Origin: Phaeotremella fagi
Taxonomy: Eukaryota; Basidiomycota; Tremellomycetes; Tremellales; Phaeotremellaceae
DNA length: 64,000 nucleotides
Reading direction: 5' to 3'
Assembly: GCA_001599715.1 (NCBI GenBank)
Contig: BCHU01000009.1
Span: forward strand, 1,116,001 to 1,180,000
Positions 1 through 12,030 of the stretch are shown here, piece after piece. Both the position numbers and the translations under genes were made by a program. The notes under the pieces are model-generated. The model did not search any database. It was given only the letters and a program-made list of their open reading frames with translations, and was not told where the DNA came from. Within the stretch, counting starts at the first letter, position 1; the number at the start of each line of letters is the position of its first letter.

Positions 1-1464
1 TGATTGGCTCATCGTTTAGTCGGACTGCTATCAGTTCTCAGGCACTTTATGCTGTCAGTCAAGGTTTATCTTTCTGTGTAATCGCTTTGGTATTCTACGT
101 CGGTGCTTTATGGATCATCAGTGGTCGTTATACCACCAATCAATTCTTTACCGTCCTAACCTCAATCGTGAGTACTTTACTGACTTGAATTTGGACCTTG
201 ACTAAAATATCTCATTAGGTCTTCGCAGCCATTCAAGCAGGAAACGTGTTCACCTTCGTCCCAGACGCCTCTAAAGCTAGAGGAGCAGCCCAATCGATCT
301 TCAAGATACTTGACGACGTCCCCGAAATCGACGCTTTATCTGACGAAGGTAAAGTTGTTGATCCAGAACAAATCAGTGGTCATATCAGAATGGAGAATAT
401 CCATTTCAGATACCCTTCAAGACCTGGGGTTAGGGTTTTAAGAGATTTGACTATCGACGTGCCACCTGGAACTTAGTATGTTTTTCATTTATTTATCTTT
501 TGGGGGGAGACGGTTTATTGATGAAACACTTTAGTGTCGCTTTGGTCGGTCCTAGTGGTTGTGGTAAATCTACGACTATTCAGATGTTGGAGAGATTCTA
601 TGATCCTTTAGCTGGCAAGGTTACTTTGGACGGTATCGATATTAAAGATCTTAATGTTTCGAGTTACAGAAGTTGTGTTGCTCTAGTTTCTCAGGAACCT
701 GTATGTTTGTGTTTCTCTTGTTATTTAGGTTCATCAGCTGACAACGACGTTCCGTTTGATAGACCCTTTACGCTGGTTCTGTTAGATTCAATGTTCTGTT
801 GGGTGCCAACAAACCTATGGATCAGGTTACTGAAGATGAGATCGTTACTGCTTGTAAGAATGCTAATATTGTACGTTTTTCTCTTTTGGTTGGGATTTTG
901 GGATGATACTGACGTTTTACGGATAGTACGATTTCATCATGTCGTTACCTGATGGGTTCGATACTGAAGTTGGAGGAAAAGGATCTCAATTATCCGGTGG
1001 TCAGGTAGGGTTTGGTTGTTTACTATTTCAGAACGACTGTATTGATTCGCAATCTAGAAACAACGTATCGCAATTGCAAGAGCTTTAATACGTAATCCCA
1101 AAGTCTTGCTTCTTGACGAAGCGACTTCAGCACTTGATTCACAATCTGAAAGAGTGGTTCAAGACGCTTTGGATAGAGCTGCCAAAGGTCGAACAACAAT
1201 GTAAGTACACTGTTCATAACATTATAAAGGAGTTTGTTTGTTGACTTGATGGATTAGCGCCATTGCTCATCGTTTGAGTACGATTCAAAAGGCAGATATC
1301 ATTTATTGTTTCTCTGAAGGTAAAGTCGCCGAGAAGGGGACTCATCAAGAATTACTGGCTAAACGGGGAGCTTATGTGAGTCTTCTTTGTAGTTTTGACT
1401 TGTTCGATACTGATATATTGGTTAGTTCGAATTGGTTCAAAAGCAGAACTTGAGTAAACAGTAG
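1..1464 (+). CDS. ABCB/MDR-type ABC exporter, 3' part (partial)
   Basis: This is the C-terminal part of a full-size multidrug-resistance/Ste6-type ABC exporter; the 5' end lies outside the window. Seen: the last transmembrane segments (to about 168), then the second nucleotide-binding domain split by several short introns. The NBD carries Walker [10 protein letters not shown] (from about 553), a Q-loop (VSQEP), the signature LSGGQ (about 990-1004, cut by an intron right after it), Walker [12 protein letters not shown] and the H-loop AIAHRLST. The last intron (about 1376-1429) joins GAY to [12 protein letters not shown] and a TAG at 1462-1464; reading straight through would give a different tail, but the spliced ending matches the family. 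Known of the family: ATP-driven export of drugs, lipids or, for Ste6, farnesylated mating pheromone. Which substrate applies here cannot be told from the C-terminal half. Confidence 0.93.
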
Positions 1465-2340
1465 TGGGCTTGTTTATAGAATAGATATATGGATCTGTAC
1501 ATGTATATACATTAATCTTGTTTATGAATATCATCTTGTTTTTTTGATTCCCGGGCCGTCTTGACTTTATGTTCTATATTTGGGATGTGGGATTACGATT
1601 ACGATAACGTGGCGTACTTTGACTTTAGTTAAGTTACCTTTGTTTAAACCTGATCCGGTGATCTTAGGTTGCGGTGAGGTGTGGGAGTGGTGAGGGATGG
1701 ATGTTGTACTTGTTACATTTACTTCCTACTTGACATCGTTAACCTGTTTACACTATTCAGCTTACAAATCCACGTACGAATACAAGGTTAGTTACTAGCT
1801 ACTACTGGACGGATCCCCGAATCAACCACGCGACTCACCCTCACCCACTCACCGCCTGAGAGACGTCACCGAAGTGAAACCTATATAAATAAAATTCAGC
1901 AACTGCAAAGTGGAAAAGTGAAAGTGGAACAACGTCAACCACCTTCGGCCATCATCTATCACTTTACTTGATTCACTCTTTATCGTATCATTAACATATA
2001 ACATACCACTAGGACTATAGGAATACGGAAGATCATTGCATAGTTGGAGTTGGGATTCAAATTACACTTACACCTACCTTACTCGGCCATTCGGTGCAAT
2101 GTTATTATGTTGGTGATGGTAACTTAAAAGGATTGTTCGATACATAATTAAACAAACACATAACACCTTCTACACGTGTAACACTCCTTTCCCCAATAAA
2201 AGTCGTATCAGATCAATTGTAGAATTGTCAGGAGGTCAGGCGGCCAACGATCCTCAAACAATCAGTAACAGTAGAGGTCTGATTCGGTTGCTTAACGTCG
2301 TACACCCAACTCCTTTATTCATGTGAGACCACCACTAGAA
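1465..2340. other. Intergenic spacer, promoter region of the NT-C2 gene
   Basis: There is no gene in these 876 bases. They hold the 3' flank of the ABC transporter and the promoter and leader of the next gene. The region is AT-rich with a possible TATA element near 1882 and a CRE-like GACGTCAC at 1862-1869. An ATG at 2321 is followed at once by a stop, so it would be a minimal upstream ORF if it lies in the leader. Confidence 0.6.
1882..1890 (+). promoter_or_regulatory. Possible TATA element
   Basis: The sequence TATATAAAT lies about 450 bases upstream of the ATG at 2341. The distance implies a long leader, possibly with a leader intron. Only the motif supports it. Confidence 0.3.
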
Positions 2341-5147
2341 ATGTCACGATCACAATCACAAACCCATCTACCCCTCCCTTCCATCTCCCAACCCCGTTCT
2401 CAACCACCTTCAAGATCATCCTCAATAAACGTCAACCTCAGAAACCAACCCCAACCTTCCTCGTCCACACCGTTATTTCATCCAGCCAGTGTGAACACAC
2501 CACCAATCTCACCTCACCATCATCAACATACCACCACTCTAGCTCATCGTTTACGACACATGTTCGATAAAGAACGTTATTCGGTTTTCGTCGCTAACGT
2601 CGTCATTCAGGAATTGGGTAATGTCCCACAGATAGATGGAGAGTTTGCTGTCAAATGGAAATTTAGAGGTAAAAGGATGAAAGGTGGTGAGAATTGTTAG
2701 TTGTTTGTTTTATCTTATTGTACGTGGAATAGAAGCTAACAAAGTTGCTCTAGCGACACCACCTTCTGGTAGACTTACACCGAAAGCTTCGTTGCCTAAT
2801 GTTAAAATTGGAGGTGGTCATTCTTTATCTACCAAGCCTTCAGATTCAACGCTATCCCTCAGATCAGCTTCTACCTCTTCGACCACAACCACTTCAACTC
2901 CTGTATCACCTTCAAATCTACAACGTTCTATGCTGTCGAAATCACAATTACCCCGTGCGCCTGGGATAAGTAAATCTGCGACTATGCCTCCTGCACCTAT
3001 AATGACACCAAGTTCGACTTCAGCCTCAACGTCCAACTTGCCGCTAACTAGACCTGGTGATAAAAAAGCTTCTGATCCAACACCATTAAGACAAAGTATT
3101 GGGCCACGTTCGGAAACGAACGATTCGATTGATAGTGATAGTATCACTCTTGGTTTACCTGTCTCGTCACCTGAACAAATTCTAGTTGATGAACCGGAAG
3201 AAGAAATCGGTTTGGGAATCACTGATGGAGGTATCGAAGATGGTGTCAACACTGCTAAATCTCAATCCAGTGGTGAAAGTTCACGTTCAAGAAGTTCAAG
3301 TAGTAAATCTTCACAAGGGACTTCTGCTAGTATACCTGAAATCGATCTTACTTCACCAACCAACGATGAGGTTATTGAGAAAAGACCTGTTTCGGGTATC
3401 TCAACATCGTCGTCAATGTCACATCTTCATGTACCTTTCCCAAGATCTCTCACTCATAACAATAAATATCAATCTTCAGCCAACACTTCCCAAACCAGTC
3501 TATCGGTGACTCCAACTCTAAATTCATTGAAAACCAATTCAAATTCGAGTTCAAGTAGACCAAGATCGACATCCGGTTTAAGCGCTTTCAGCACTTTAAG
3601 TAAATTATCGAATAACGCTGCGTCAACTTCGAGAAAAGGTGTTACTCCAGTACAAAAGTTACGGTCACATACCTGTACATGGGATTATGAAGTTCAACAT
3701 ATGTTCAAGATACCACTTAGTAAACAAATTTCAACTTCTGGTTCAGCGACACCCAGTGGATCTCGCGATAGTCGTAACAAACCTGGACCTAGTGCTCCAC
3801 TCCTCGGTTCTGGTCCATTAAGTGATTCAGGTTTCCGTTTGATTATTGAACAGATTTCGAGTCCAACGACTTCTCATAAACCGGGTGATGACGGTCATGA
3901 AAAGGAAAATAACGGTAAAGATAAGGATAAGAAGGAATTGGAAAGGACTAGGCAGACTTTTGGGGTGGTCGATGTTGATTTGGCTACTTTTGCTGGGAAA
4001 GGTCGAACGACCAGACGATTCTTGTTAAGAGGGAGTAGAACGAATGCTACGATTAGGGTAGGTTTGGGTATTTGTTTTTTGCATTTGAATCATGTTGACA
4101 TTTTTTTAGCTTACCGTGGATATGCGTTGGGTTGGTGGTGAAGAACTCTGGGCTGCGTGAGTATTGTCATCGAACCTTTGTGCTGACTTTTAGCCCACCT
4201 ATGCAAATTGGACATTACGTTACTGGAATGTCAGATCTTGTTGGTAATCCTGTAGAAAACCTTCAAAGTGACTGTGAGTGACAACGACATCTCGCTGGTA
4301 TCCAGTCTAATACCCTACAGTACTACTATCGAAAACACCTTCCAATTCCTCAAGTTCATCACAGATATCTTCTGCTTCGGCACTTCAATCGAAAACATCT
4401 TTGGCCATGTCGAAGAATCCATCATCGGTCAGTTTAGTTGGACCAGCACCTAACTTGGCCTACAAATCATTCGAACATCATCTCTTGAAACCTGAAGCCG
4501 ATAATCGAAGTCGGACATCCAGACTATCCATCAAAGGTGGTTCAAGATCTTCAACACCTGACAGTAGTAAATTCAACAACAAAAAATCCCCGCAACTCGA
4601 TTCAATACCTGGTACACCTGGTACACCGTCGACGACGATTTCGACTCAAATGGATGACAACTCTTCACCGAATTTAGATTCTTTATCACCTATACCTAAC
4701 CATCATCATCGATTCAAAAGAACCCATCATCACCATCATTCCCATCATTTCAGAATCCGAACGACCAACTCGGATTCAAACTCGAACATCAACTCTTCGT
4801 CATCTACACCAACTCAAAATTCCAAATTCAGTCCAAACCCAAATTCAGTCTCTAACTGGGGTATACAGGAATTAGCACCTGATATCATAATCGAAGCCGT
4901 CTGGAATCCACATCCAGGTATTGAAGAGGGACCATTCACTTTTGTACCCCGACAAATCAGTTATCAGAATTTACCTCAAGGTGATGTAGATGATGATAAC
5001 CTTCATACGGCGACGACGACTTCGAGTTTTATCGTTGTTGAAGGGAATGAATTGTTTGATTCAACTGCTCAGAAAGAGAATCGGAAGATTTGGAATAGGA
5101 GGAATAGATTGAAAGATAGAGGGAGAGCGAAGACTTCTGTGGTATGA
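2341..5147 (+). CDS. NT-C2 domain protein (EEIG1/EHBP1-type N-terminal C2)
   Basis: The start is the ATG at 2341 (MSRSQSQTH...); the upstream frame has no better ATG. About five exons are joined by short introns near 2677-2754, 4056-4110, 4157-4191 and 4271-4319. The N-terminal part has the beta-strand pattern of the NT-C2 fold (KERYSVFVANVVIQELG, then FAVKWKFRG). The fold resumes after a long Ser/Thr/Pro-rich insert with CTWDYEVQHMFKIPL, RLIIEQISS, FGVVDVDLATFAGKG and RRFLLRGSRTNATIR, and then LTVDMRWVGGEE. The rest is disordered, with His- and Ser-rich tracts. Known: NT-C2 domains bind membranes or partners in proteins such as EEIG1 and EHBP1; related fungal proteins are mostly uncharacterised. 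The stop used is TGA at 5145-5147; a GT at 5142 could extend it by one short exon. The function is inferred only from the domain. Confidence 0.82.
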
Positions 5148-5947
5148 GTTTTGGGTTGGTTTTTGGGGGACATTTGGGAGGAGACTCTTGGTTGCGATTG
5201 GTTTATAATATCAGTTGGAATGATCCGGATTGGGGTAAGAACGTAAATGGAATTTTTTGATTTCAATTTCGTACACGGAGATATATAACATTGGGATTGA
5301 TGTTAACATGACATAATAATCAGTAATCAACCTTTTTTGTATAATTATGCATCACTTGATTATATACGCTTAGATTGATTCGTAACGATTCGGTTAGTGA
5401 AACATTTTACATAAACGCAAACAACCTCACGTAAAGGTCACGGCAGATCCCCATGGAGCTCATGGAGGAGGTCACCTTGGACAAGAGACAGAGGAATTTC
5501 AAGCCCAGCGGAAACGGAATTGCAAATGCAAAATGAATCGAAAACATGTATTTGAAGCTTATGAATTGGATGATCTATAATACTACTTGTACTGTACTAT
5601 GCCATGATTTAGAAAAAAACTTCTTGAACAACCAAAAGAAAAGAAATATTGAACCTTTTTGACCTTGTTCTGAGAAATGAGAATAATATCAAAAGAAGAA
5701 GGATTAACTTGTTATGCGGAAACCAGGTAGGGTCCTAACCATAAGAAACCTGTTTTTTTCGATTTCGAACTGAAATAAATGAAACGGGAGTGATTGAAAG
5801 AAAGGAATGTTATATGTTGATTTTGTTAAATTCGAAATATAGTTGAAAAAAAACCCAAAATTGATAAAGCATTAGGATGAAAAGAAAAAAATCAAGAAAG
5901 GATCATATCCCCCCCTCGATGTTTATGTCATGTTGATTAACACCGAC
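5148..5947. other. Convergent 3' intergenic spacer
   Basis: The spacer lies between the converging ends of the NT-C2 gene and the bZIP gene. It is strongly AT-rich with several A and T runs that suit polyadenylation. One patch at 5453-5536 is less AT-rich and contains a 27-codon ATG-to-TGA frame (MELMEEVTLDKRQRNF...), with no intron signals or known similarity. I see nothing else. Confidence 0.6.
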
Positions 5948-7622
5948 CTAATGATTCGCTCTCCAGGATTCCAAGTCTGTTGCGGAACCACTTGTCGAAT
6001 TGTGATTGGTGCTGTTACCAGCTGTTTCACCTTGGAACCCTAGACTATAAGACGACACTGAAGAACTGAAAGGTGGTGGACCAGCCTAAAAGACGAACAT
6101 CAACAAACAACTCCAAAACCAGTATAATAAAAACAGACACTCCGACTTACATCTGGACCCCAAGACATTGGATTTTCAGGTCCATCATGTCGTTGATAAG
6201 TGTGAGTAGGTGAGGTTTCTGGATATTGCAGACCGGAATGTGATCTGGGTAAGGAATGGGAAGGTGGAGCTTGGGGATACATCTGAGCTTCGTATCTTAC
6301 TGGCTGAGATCTGTTTTCATGGTTTGACAGCGCGTGAGCTCTTGGGTCGGTTGGTACGGATGAAAAGGATGGAGTTGGGGGGAGATAGGGTGAGGCTGAG
6401 GGAGCTTGTGACTTTGGTTGTTTATGTTAGTTCTGGAATGAGACTGTGGAGGGACGACTTACAGATGATGAAGATGTCATTCTTGTTCTTGAACTCTTCG
6501 TGTTTGAGATTGGATAATGGTCTAGCGCTGGTGGGTAGGATGAAGAGGTTGAAGAGGATTCACCGATTGATGGTGGTAGTGATTGATCCTATATCTATGT
6601 TAACACTGTATCGTGACCGAAACCAACATCAACCTACATGCATTCGACCATGTGAACTACCCAACCTCTGTGGGGATTGTAAAACAGACCCCTGACCACC
6701 TTGATAACCAGCAGAAAAAGATTCATGTTTAACATCCCAACCTGATCTATCGGATCCATCTGGTTGACCCGAACCCCCACCCCCACCACCACCACCGGAC
6801 GAAGGTCCACCTGGATGACCATAATGACTTCGAAGTGTGTACAGTTGTCTTCTTAGATCAGCGTTCTCATCTCTGAGAAAAGAATTTTCTGCAATGATCT
6901 GTGAATAATCTCTTGGATCTGGTGAATGAGGTGGTCCTCCGGTAACTCTACTTGAACTAGCGTAGTTCGCTGCACCAAGTTGTCTTCTTGCTGCATCCAA
7001 TTCAGCTGTCAAGATTTGATTTTGTTCTTCGAGCTATTAGATGTAGAAATATAAGATGCAAGGAGGGAAAAACATGAATGTCAGTGATACCCACGAATCG
7101 GTACAGGTACCAAAAAAAAAAAAAGATAAACAAAGAACAAAAGAAACCAAAAAAGAAGGTCTAAAAGGTACGAACCGTTTTTAAATGTGCTTTTCTTTTC
7201 TCCCGATGTCTCCTTTGAGCTTTAGCATTTCTTGTTCTGTTGTCACCATCTTCTAAACCGTCAATCGTGGATAACATTCCTGACAAGTTGTTTGAGTTTT
7301 CTCTATCGTGTCCTCCCTGACTGTAACCGTATCCGTCACTGACACCGTTACCGTTTGAGTTGTAATATGGAGTCGAAGACAGTTTACGACGATGTTGACT
7401 TTGTTTTGGATGTTGATATCTGTGATCTTCAGGTGAAGATGAAGGTACAGAAATAGAACGACTATGATATTGATTGAGTGAAATGATGTCTGACCTTTTT
7501 TTAGTTAAGTTGAGTAATTGTTAATAATTGATTGGGGGGGAAAAGTTGGAATATGTACTAGAGAGAAGTGGAAAATCAAAGACCTGAACCTGGATCCTGG
7601 ACCTTGTTAACTCTGTTTTCAT
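5948..7622 (-). CDS. bZIP transcription factor
   Basis: This is a nuclear DNA-binding protein. Reading on the minus strand, the exon near 7180-7480 encodes the basic region NAKAQRRHREKRKAHLKT, with the N-x7-R core of bZIP factors. An intron follows (about 7034-7178), then the zipper exon LEEQNQILTAELDAARRQL... and a second coiled-coil stretch ENSFLRDENADLRRQLYTLR. The C-terminal part is disordered, with a poly-Gly run near 6775-6800, and continues through three more exons (near 6477-6535, about 6149-6427 and 5948-6086) to the TAG at 5948-5950, ending ...DLESWRANH. The N-terminus is uncertain. The nearest usable ATG is at 7622-7620 (MKTELTRS...), which joins the known frame if a GTACAT donor at about 7563 is used, but an upstream exon near 7660-7740 (GVLLVPTSLHPAL...) is also open and spliceable and would need an ATG still further away. 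Its target genes are unknown. Confidence 0.82.
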
Positions 7623-9990
7623 TTCCTTCTGTCACTTTTTAGAATAATTCGACTTACTACAGTGAAGGGCTTTAGCTGAGGGACTTTGATTGGTCGTGAC
7701 TAAAGCTGGATGCAAACTTGTAGGTACCAGTAACACGCCACCTAAATATTACGGTATGATGTTGTAAGAAAACGAGAATTTATTGTAGGGACGATTTCGA
7801 TTTGACTTGTGGATTGGGTTTCTGGTTTTATATGTTTATATGTTTATATCAACAGAGATCGAGAGGAATTGTGGAATGATGCTGATTCCTGTGATTATAA
7901 TTGAGCGGGTTGAAAATGAAAATATAGGAATAAGTTATAAATAATAGATAAGATAGATATCTGATTGAATAAGAAAAATGATCTTCAGGTTAAAAAAAGA
8001 ATTGGAAAAATCAAATTGGTGATATAAGATATGCCGATATCGTTGATGAACTGAAATGATCTTCGACGACGACAACCTCAACCTCGTGCTACTGTTTTGA
8101 CTTAGTTACTTTATCTAAATATCTAAGCTAATAGAAAAGTTTAATGAAAGCAGTGTCCAGAATTACTTTGTTTCCACAGTAGAGAGGAAAAAGAAAAGAT
8201 AGTCTTGACGCTAAAAATCAATGGATCGAAACTAGAACGAGCAGAATTGATCTTAACACAAGCCGAGATCATCCCTGCCGTGGAAACATTTAACATTGCG
8301 ACTTCCTTAAATCACCGAGGTATCAGAGGAAGCAAGGTTACACACCACACAATCGCATTTACTACTGTTCTTTTGCTCGTTCTCTTCTCTTCTGGCTCTG
8401 TCTTTCACCTGACTATCCTATCCACTTCCCGTTGGATCTCATAGTCAAATTCATAGAGTTTAATACTCCTTGAGCAAGAGGTCCTTGGTCAATCAAAGCC
8501 CGGCTTAGCCGATAAGGCGTCAGGAGAAAGAGAAGGAGGAGGGAGGGACCATGTTAATCCTTCGATCAAAAGAGTTCAATTTTCTTTTTGTGCTCGTGCT
8601 CAGCTCAGCAGGGCTCAAGCAGGAGCCAGACTTGGCGAGCCAGTAAAGGGTCGCTTGGACATTACATTACATTGAGCGGGATTGGAGAGAAGACTTTCGT
8701 AGTTTTATTTAACTGCAAAAACTTACCGAGTTCCCTTCGTATTTGCATATAAAATTGAATTGATCGATCGGAAATCATAAGGTGGGCCATTAGTTCAACA
8801 GTGTGCATCTGGGTTTGTCACTTGATGAATCTAGGCCTTACCTTAGAACGATGTGAAATTTGAACTAGAATTCATTACTTATGGGTCGACAAGGCATAAA
8901 ACCAGAAGTAGATATCCTTCAGTGGCGGAATACTTCAAGGGTAGATTTAGAAAGCAAACGCCGTAAAAGAATGTTACCTTACAGGTTCAACATCGGTTTC
9001 CGTTGGTGGGCTTTTTAGGTGAAAAACAATAAGTAAGTTAATCCCATGTCGATCGTTTTACATTAATTTACATAATCTCCATCGGATTCCTTCTAACTCA
9101 TAAACTAAGTAGTGGTACACTAATCGACTACGAAAACGTTAAACTTCAAGTCAAGGTGAAACTAACTCAAGTAAATTAACGTGATAGTCTGGGGGAATTT
9201 ACGTTAAACGACATACCCAACACCTTGGTGGAGAATATGCTCCACAATTTTAAAAGAAACACTTTCAAGTAAAGTACGACTTTTCGTCGATCACCAACTT
9301 AACCTTACCGGTATACCGAAAGGTTGACGTAGGCTTATGACACCTGACGTTATTCCCAATCAACTTTGGAATTCTCTTTATTCAATTTTCAACGTAAATT
9401 ATTTCGTTATTTCTGCTATACCAGTTTTTGTTTTTGAGACAGTTTACGTATCGTTGGGGTAATTTGATATAATTATGCATCCGTCGAGTGAAGTTGTTAG
9501 ATGCTTCAGTTGTTAAGATGTTATTGATGGACTTCAGTCAAGCGTAATCATGTTGAGTATTATCTGCTCAAGGTCAAGCTAGCTTGGAGACTCACTGCTA
9601 GTGGTGAAGGATGATTCCGCCAAGCTAGCTATCCTTTGGAAGAAGGACATCTAGAGAGAAGATCTCTTCATTGCTGCGCTTTTAGGATCAGCGGAAGGAG
9701 TGAGTGGTGCGGTTTTGTCGGAAAGACGGAGATTATTGCAGTCCTTTTCCACGTGGCAAACAGCCAAGAAAACTGGTACGATGTTACTGGTGGTGGGGTA
9801 GACTTGAGACTACTGTACAGATTGCTCAAATCACCATCAAATCACCATCAAATCACCATCCTTCACCATCACCATCGCTTCTGCTTCTACTTCTATTCCT
9901 ATCTCTTTACTAACTCACACTTGTCACATCACATCGTACACATCACCCTCCGTTCCAAGACACGTAAGACCAAAAATACCCCCTATATGG
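7623..9990. other. Long divergent intergenic region (bZIP / FAD oxidoreductase)
   Basis: This region of 2.37 kb separates two divergently transcribed genes. Part of 7623-8100 may be leader or 5' exons of the bZIP gene. A possible small frame at 8205-8444 looks like chance. A perfect 12-bp palindrome CAAGCTAGCTTG lies at 9575-9586, and its half CAAGCTAGCT recurs at 9621-9630. A tandem repeat of about 11 bases (AATCACCATCA-like, about three copies, 9836-9870) sits in the probable leader of the next gene. Confidence 0.5.
9836..9870 (+). repeat. Short tandem repeat in probable 5' leader
   Basis: About three direct copies of an 11-base unit (AAATCACCATC) are followed by CACCATC-rich sequence. The repeat lies 120-155 bases upstream of the ATG at 9991. 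It looks like a small microsatellite in the leader. Confidence 0.6.
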
Positions 9991-11883
9991 ATGGATACCC
10001 AACGGGACAACAAAGTAGTAATCATAGGTTCAGGTTTAGCTGGACTAACCGCTGCCTACTTACTACGACAAGAGGGATATCAGGTATGGTTGATTGAAAA
10101 AGTGGGTAGGATACTGTTCTTTTCTATCAAATTCATGTTTAGCCGGTCTGTGGATCACACGACTAACCTATTCATTGCTTTCGTAGGCAGATCAATTAGG
10201 TTTCCATTCTTCTTCAATCAAGATACCTGTACCAAAACTGACCACGGGGAAGAAAAATGATCAAATGGATCAATGGGTTATTGACGTTCCAATGAGGAGT
10301 TTTCAAGGAGGTTGGTTGGGTTATCATTTTTATTGTAACTCCATCTAACTTATTAGGTTACTATCCTCATTTGATATCTCTGTATACTCATTTGAAGATA
10401 CCTCTTCGACCTACTTTTTACAATTTTTCATTCTCTTCTCTCAAAAGTTCTTCAATCTCCAAGTCACCAAAGACATATTTGATTTACTCTGGTGCAAACG
10501 GTCTGGCGACTCCATCACTTCCTTCTTTGGCTTACACGGCACCCGTCAATTTCGTAAAATCCATCACTAAATTCATAGCTTCCGGTTTATGCTATATTCT
10601 TCTACTTCTCATAGCTTTCTTATCATGGCACGATTTGTTACCTATATCATCTTCGTCGACTTTGAGTGATGTAACAAATTGGATCACTGGAATTATGGAC
10701 CATCCAATACCTCTGCCATTGATACCATCAACCGGTCTTGGTTTATATTTCAAAATGTTTATCGAAGAAATCATCATCCCATTATTCTCAGCAGTTGGAA
10801 CAATGACCTTCGCAGATGTCTATCAAACCCCCATAAAAGCTTTACTAGAATATATCCATCTTACCTTCGGTACTTGTCATTACACATTAGATAAAGGTTT
10901 CAGTGCTTGTACAGTAGCTGAGAAACTTGTTGAATCGATCAAACAACAGGGCAATGATTATTTACGATTATCGACGGAGATTATTGGATTAGAATTTAGA
11001 GATGGTTCAGATTCGGAGGAGAAGGTTTTGGTGTCTTTGAAAAACGGTGAACAAATCTTTGCAGATCGAATCATCATCGCTACGCAAGGAACTGCTGCTA
11101 AGGTTTTGTTGGACATGTTGAAATCTAGCTTAGGAGCTTTGGGTGATAAAGACGAGTCAAGAAGGATCAACAGGATGCGATTGGGTTTGGACAGTGTGGA
11201 ATATAGAGTGAGTTCAAGTCATTAATGTTATGTGGCATAGGTATCAGAGTTGACACTTGGGTTCAGGACACGATAGTCATTAACCATAGGGACAGATCAG
11301 TTCTACCACTAGAATCAGATATCAGGGATATCAATCTACTTCAACCTGTATTTCCGAATCCAGCGTTGTCAACGGTAAACAACGACACCGATATCTCAAC
11401 TCAGACATATTTCCCACCATCCCCTCAAAGCATTTATACCATGGCTACTCACGTAATGAACCCTCCTCCCGAAATTCGTGCCAAAGGCGTAGATCCAGTT
11501 CTTCAAACTACGAATCCAGTAATCCCAATAGAAACCAGTAAGATAATAGCGACCTCAAGATTAATAAGGTAAATCCCAAATTTCCAATGAAATTTCAAGG
11601 TACTAATAAAAACAGAGCGCTACCACTCAAATCCAATGAAACCCTGAAAAACCTACATCCACCTTCGACGTCGAAATCCAAAATCTATCTAGTTGGATCA
11701 TATGCTTTTCCCGGTATACCGTTGTTGGAAGGGTGTGTGGGATCTTCGAAGAGCGTGGTGGAAAGTTTGGTTAGACATGATAGAGGGTTATGTTTGGGTG
11801 TTGGGGTTGGGGTTGGAAGAGTTGATTGGGATTTAGGGAGGGGCGGGAAGATTGGCAGGGTTTGGAGATCTAAGTGGATTTGA
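9991..11883 (+). CDS. FAD-dependent amine-oxidase-like protein, membrane-associated
   Basis: The start is the ATG at 9991 (MDTQRDNKVVIIGSG...). The overlapping ATG four bases earlier is out of frame. The N-terminus is a dinucleotide-binding Rossmann motif, VIIGSGLAGLTAAYLL, ending in the ribose-binding acid of LIEK. Introns follow near 10103-10186, 10312-10357, about 11200-11240 and 11570-11616. The middle carries hydrophobic segments (CYILLLLIAFLSWHDLL and GLYFKMFIEEIIIPLFSAVG), then ADRIIIATQGTAAKVLL, RDRSVLP and a C-terminal FAD-contacting part (YLVGSYAFPGIPLLEGCVGSS). This order is that of predicted NAD/FAD-binding amine oxidases (COG2907-like). The substrate is unknown. The intron near 11200 is ambiguous: the frame demands a phase-1 donor, while the best-looking donor (GTGAGT) is phase 0, so that junction may be wrong. 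Confidence 0.82.
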
Positions 11884-12030
11884 TTTTTGGGTTGGGGCTT
11901 GGATTTTGGGTTTTAAGTGGAATGACATAAAAATTCCTGTGCATGGTTTCTATCCAGTCAACAGTGAAACGGGTTGTACTTGAGCATTCATGGCAAGTGA
12001 ATGAGCACTGATTCAATTGCATATTCGGTA

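Noticed and set aside
2818..3252. 144-codon minus-strand frame inside the NT-C2 gene
   Set aside because: An antisense shadow of the Ser/Thr-rich coding region.
6210..6695. 161-codon plus-strand frame opposite the bZIP gene
   Set aside because: It is antisense to the spliced C-terminal exons of the bZIP gene, which carry the sensible protein.
8205..8444. Plus-strand 79-codon frame in the long bZIP/FAD spacer
   Set aside because: Its only start is a non-ATG codon, and it shows no domain or splice partner. The hydrophobic stretch is not convincing as a protein.
9636..10097. 153-codon frame overlapping the FAD gene start
   Set aside because: It runs in a different frame across the leader and first exon; the Rossmann motif lies in the other frame. 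A shadow.
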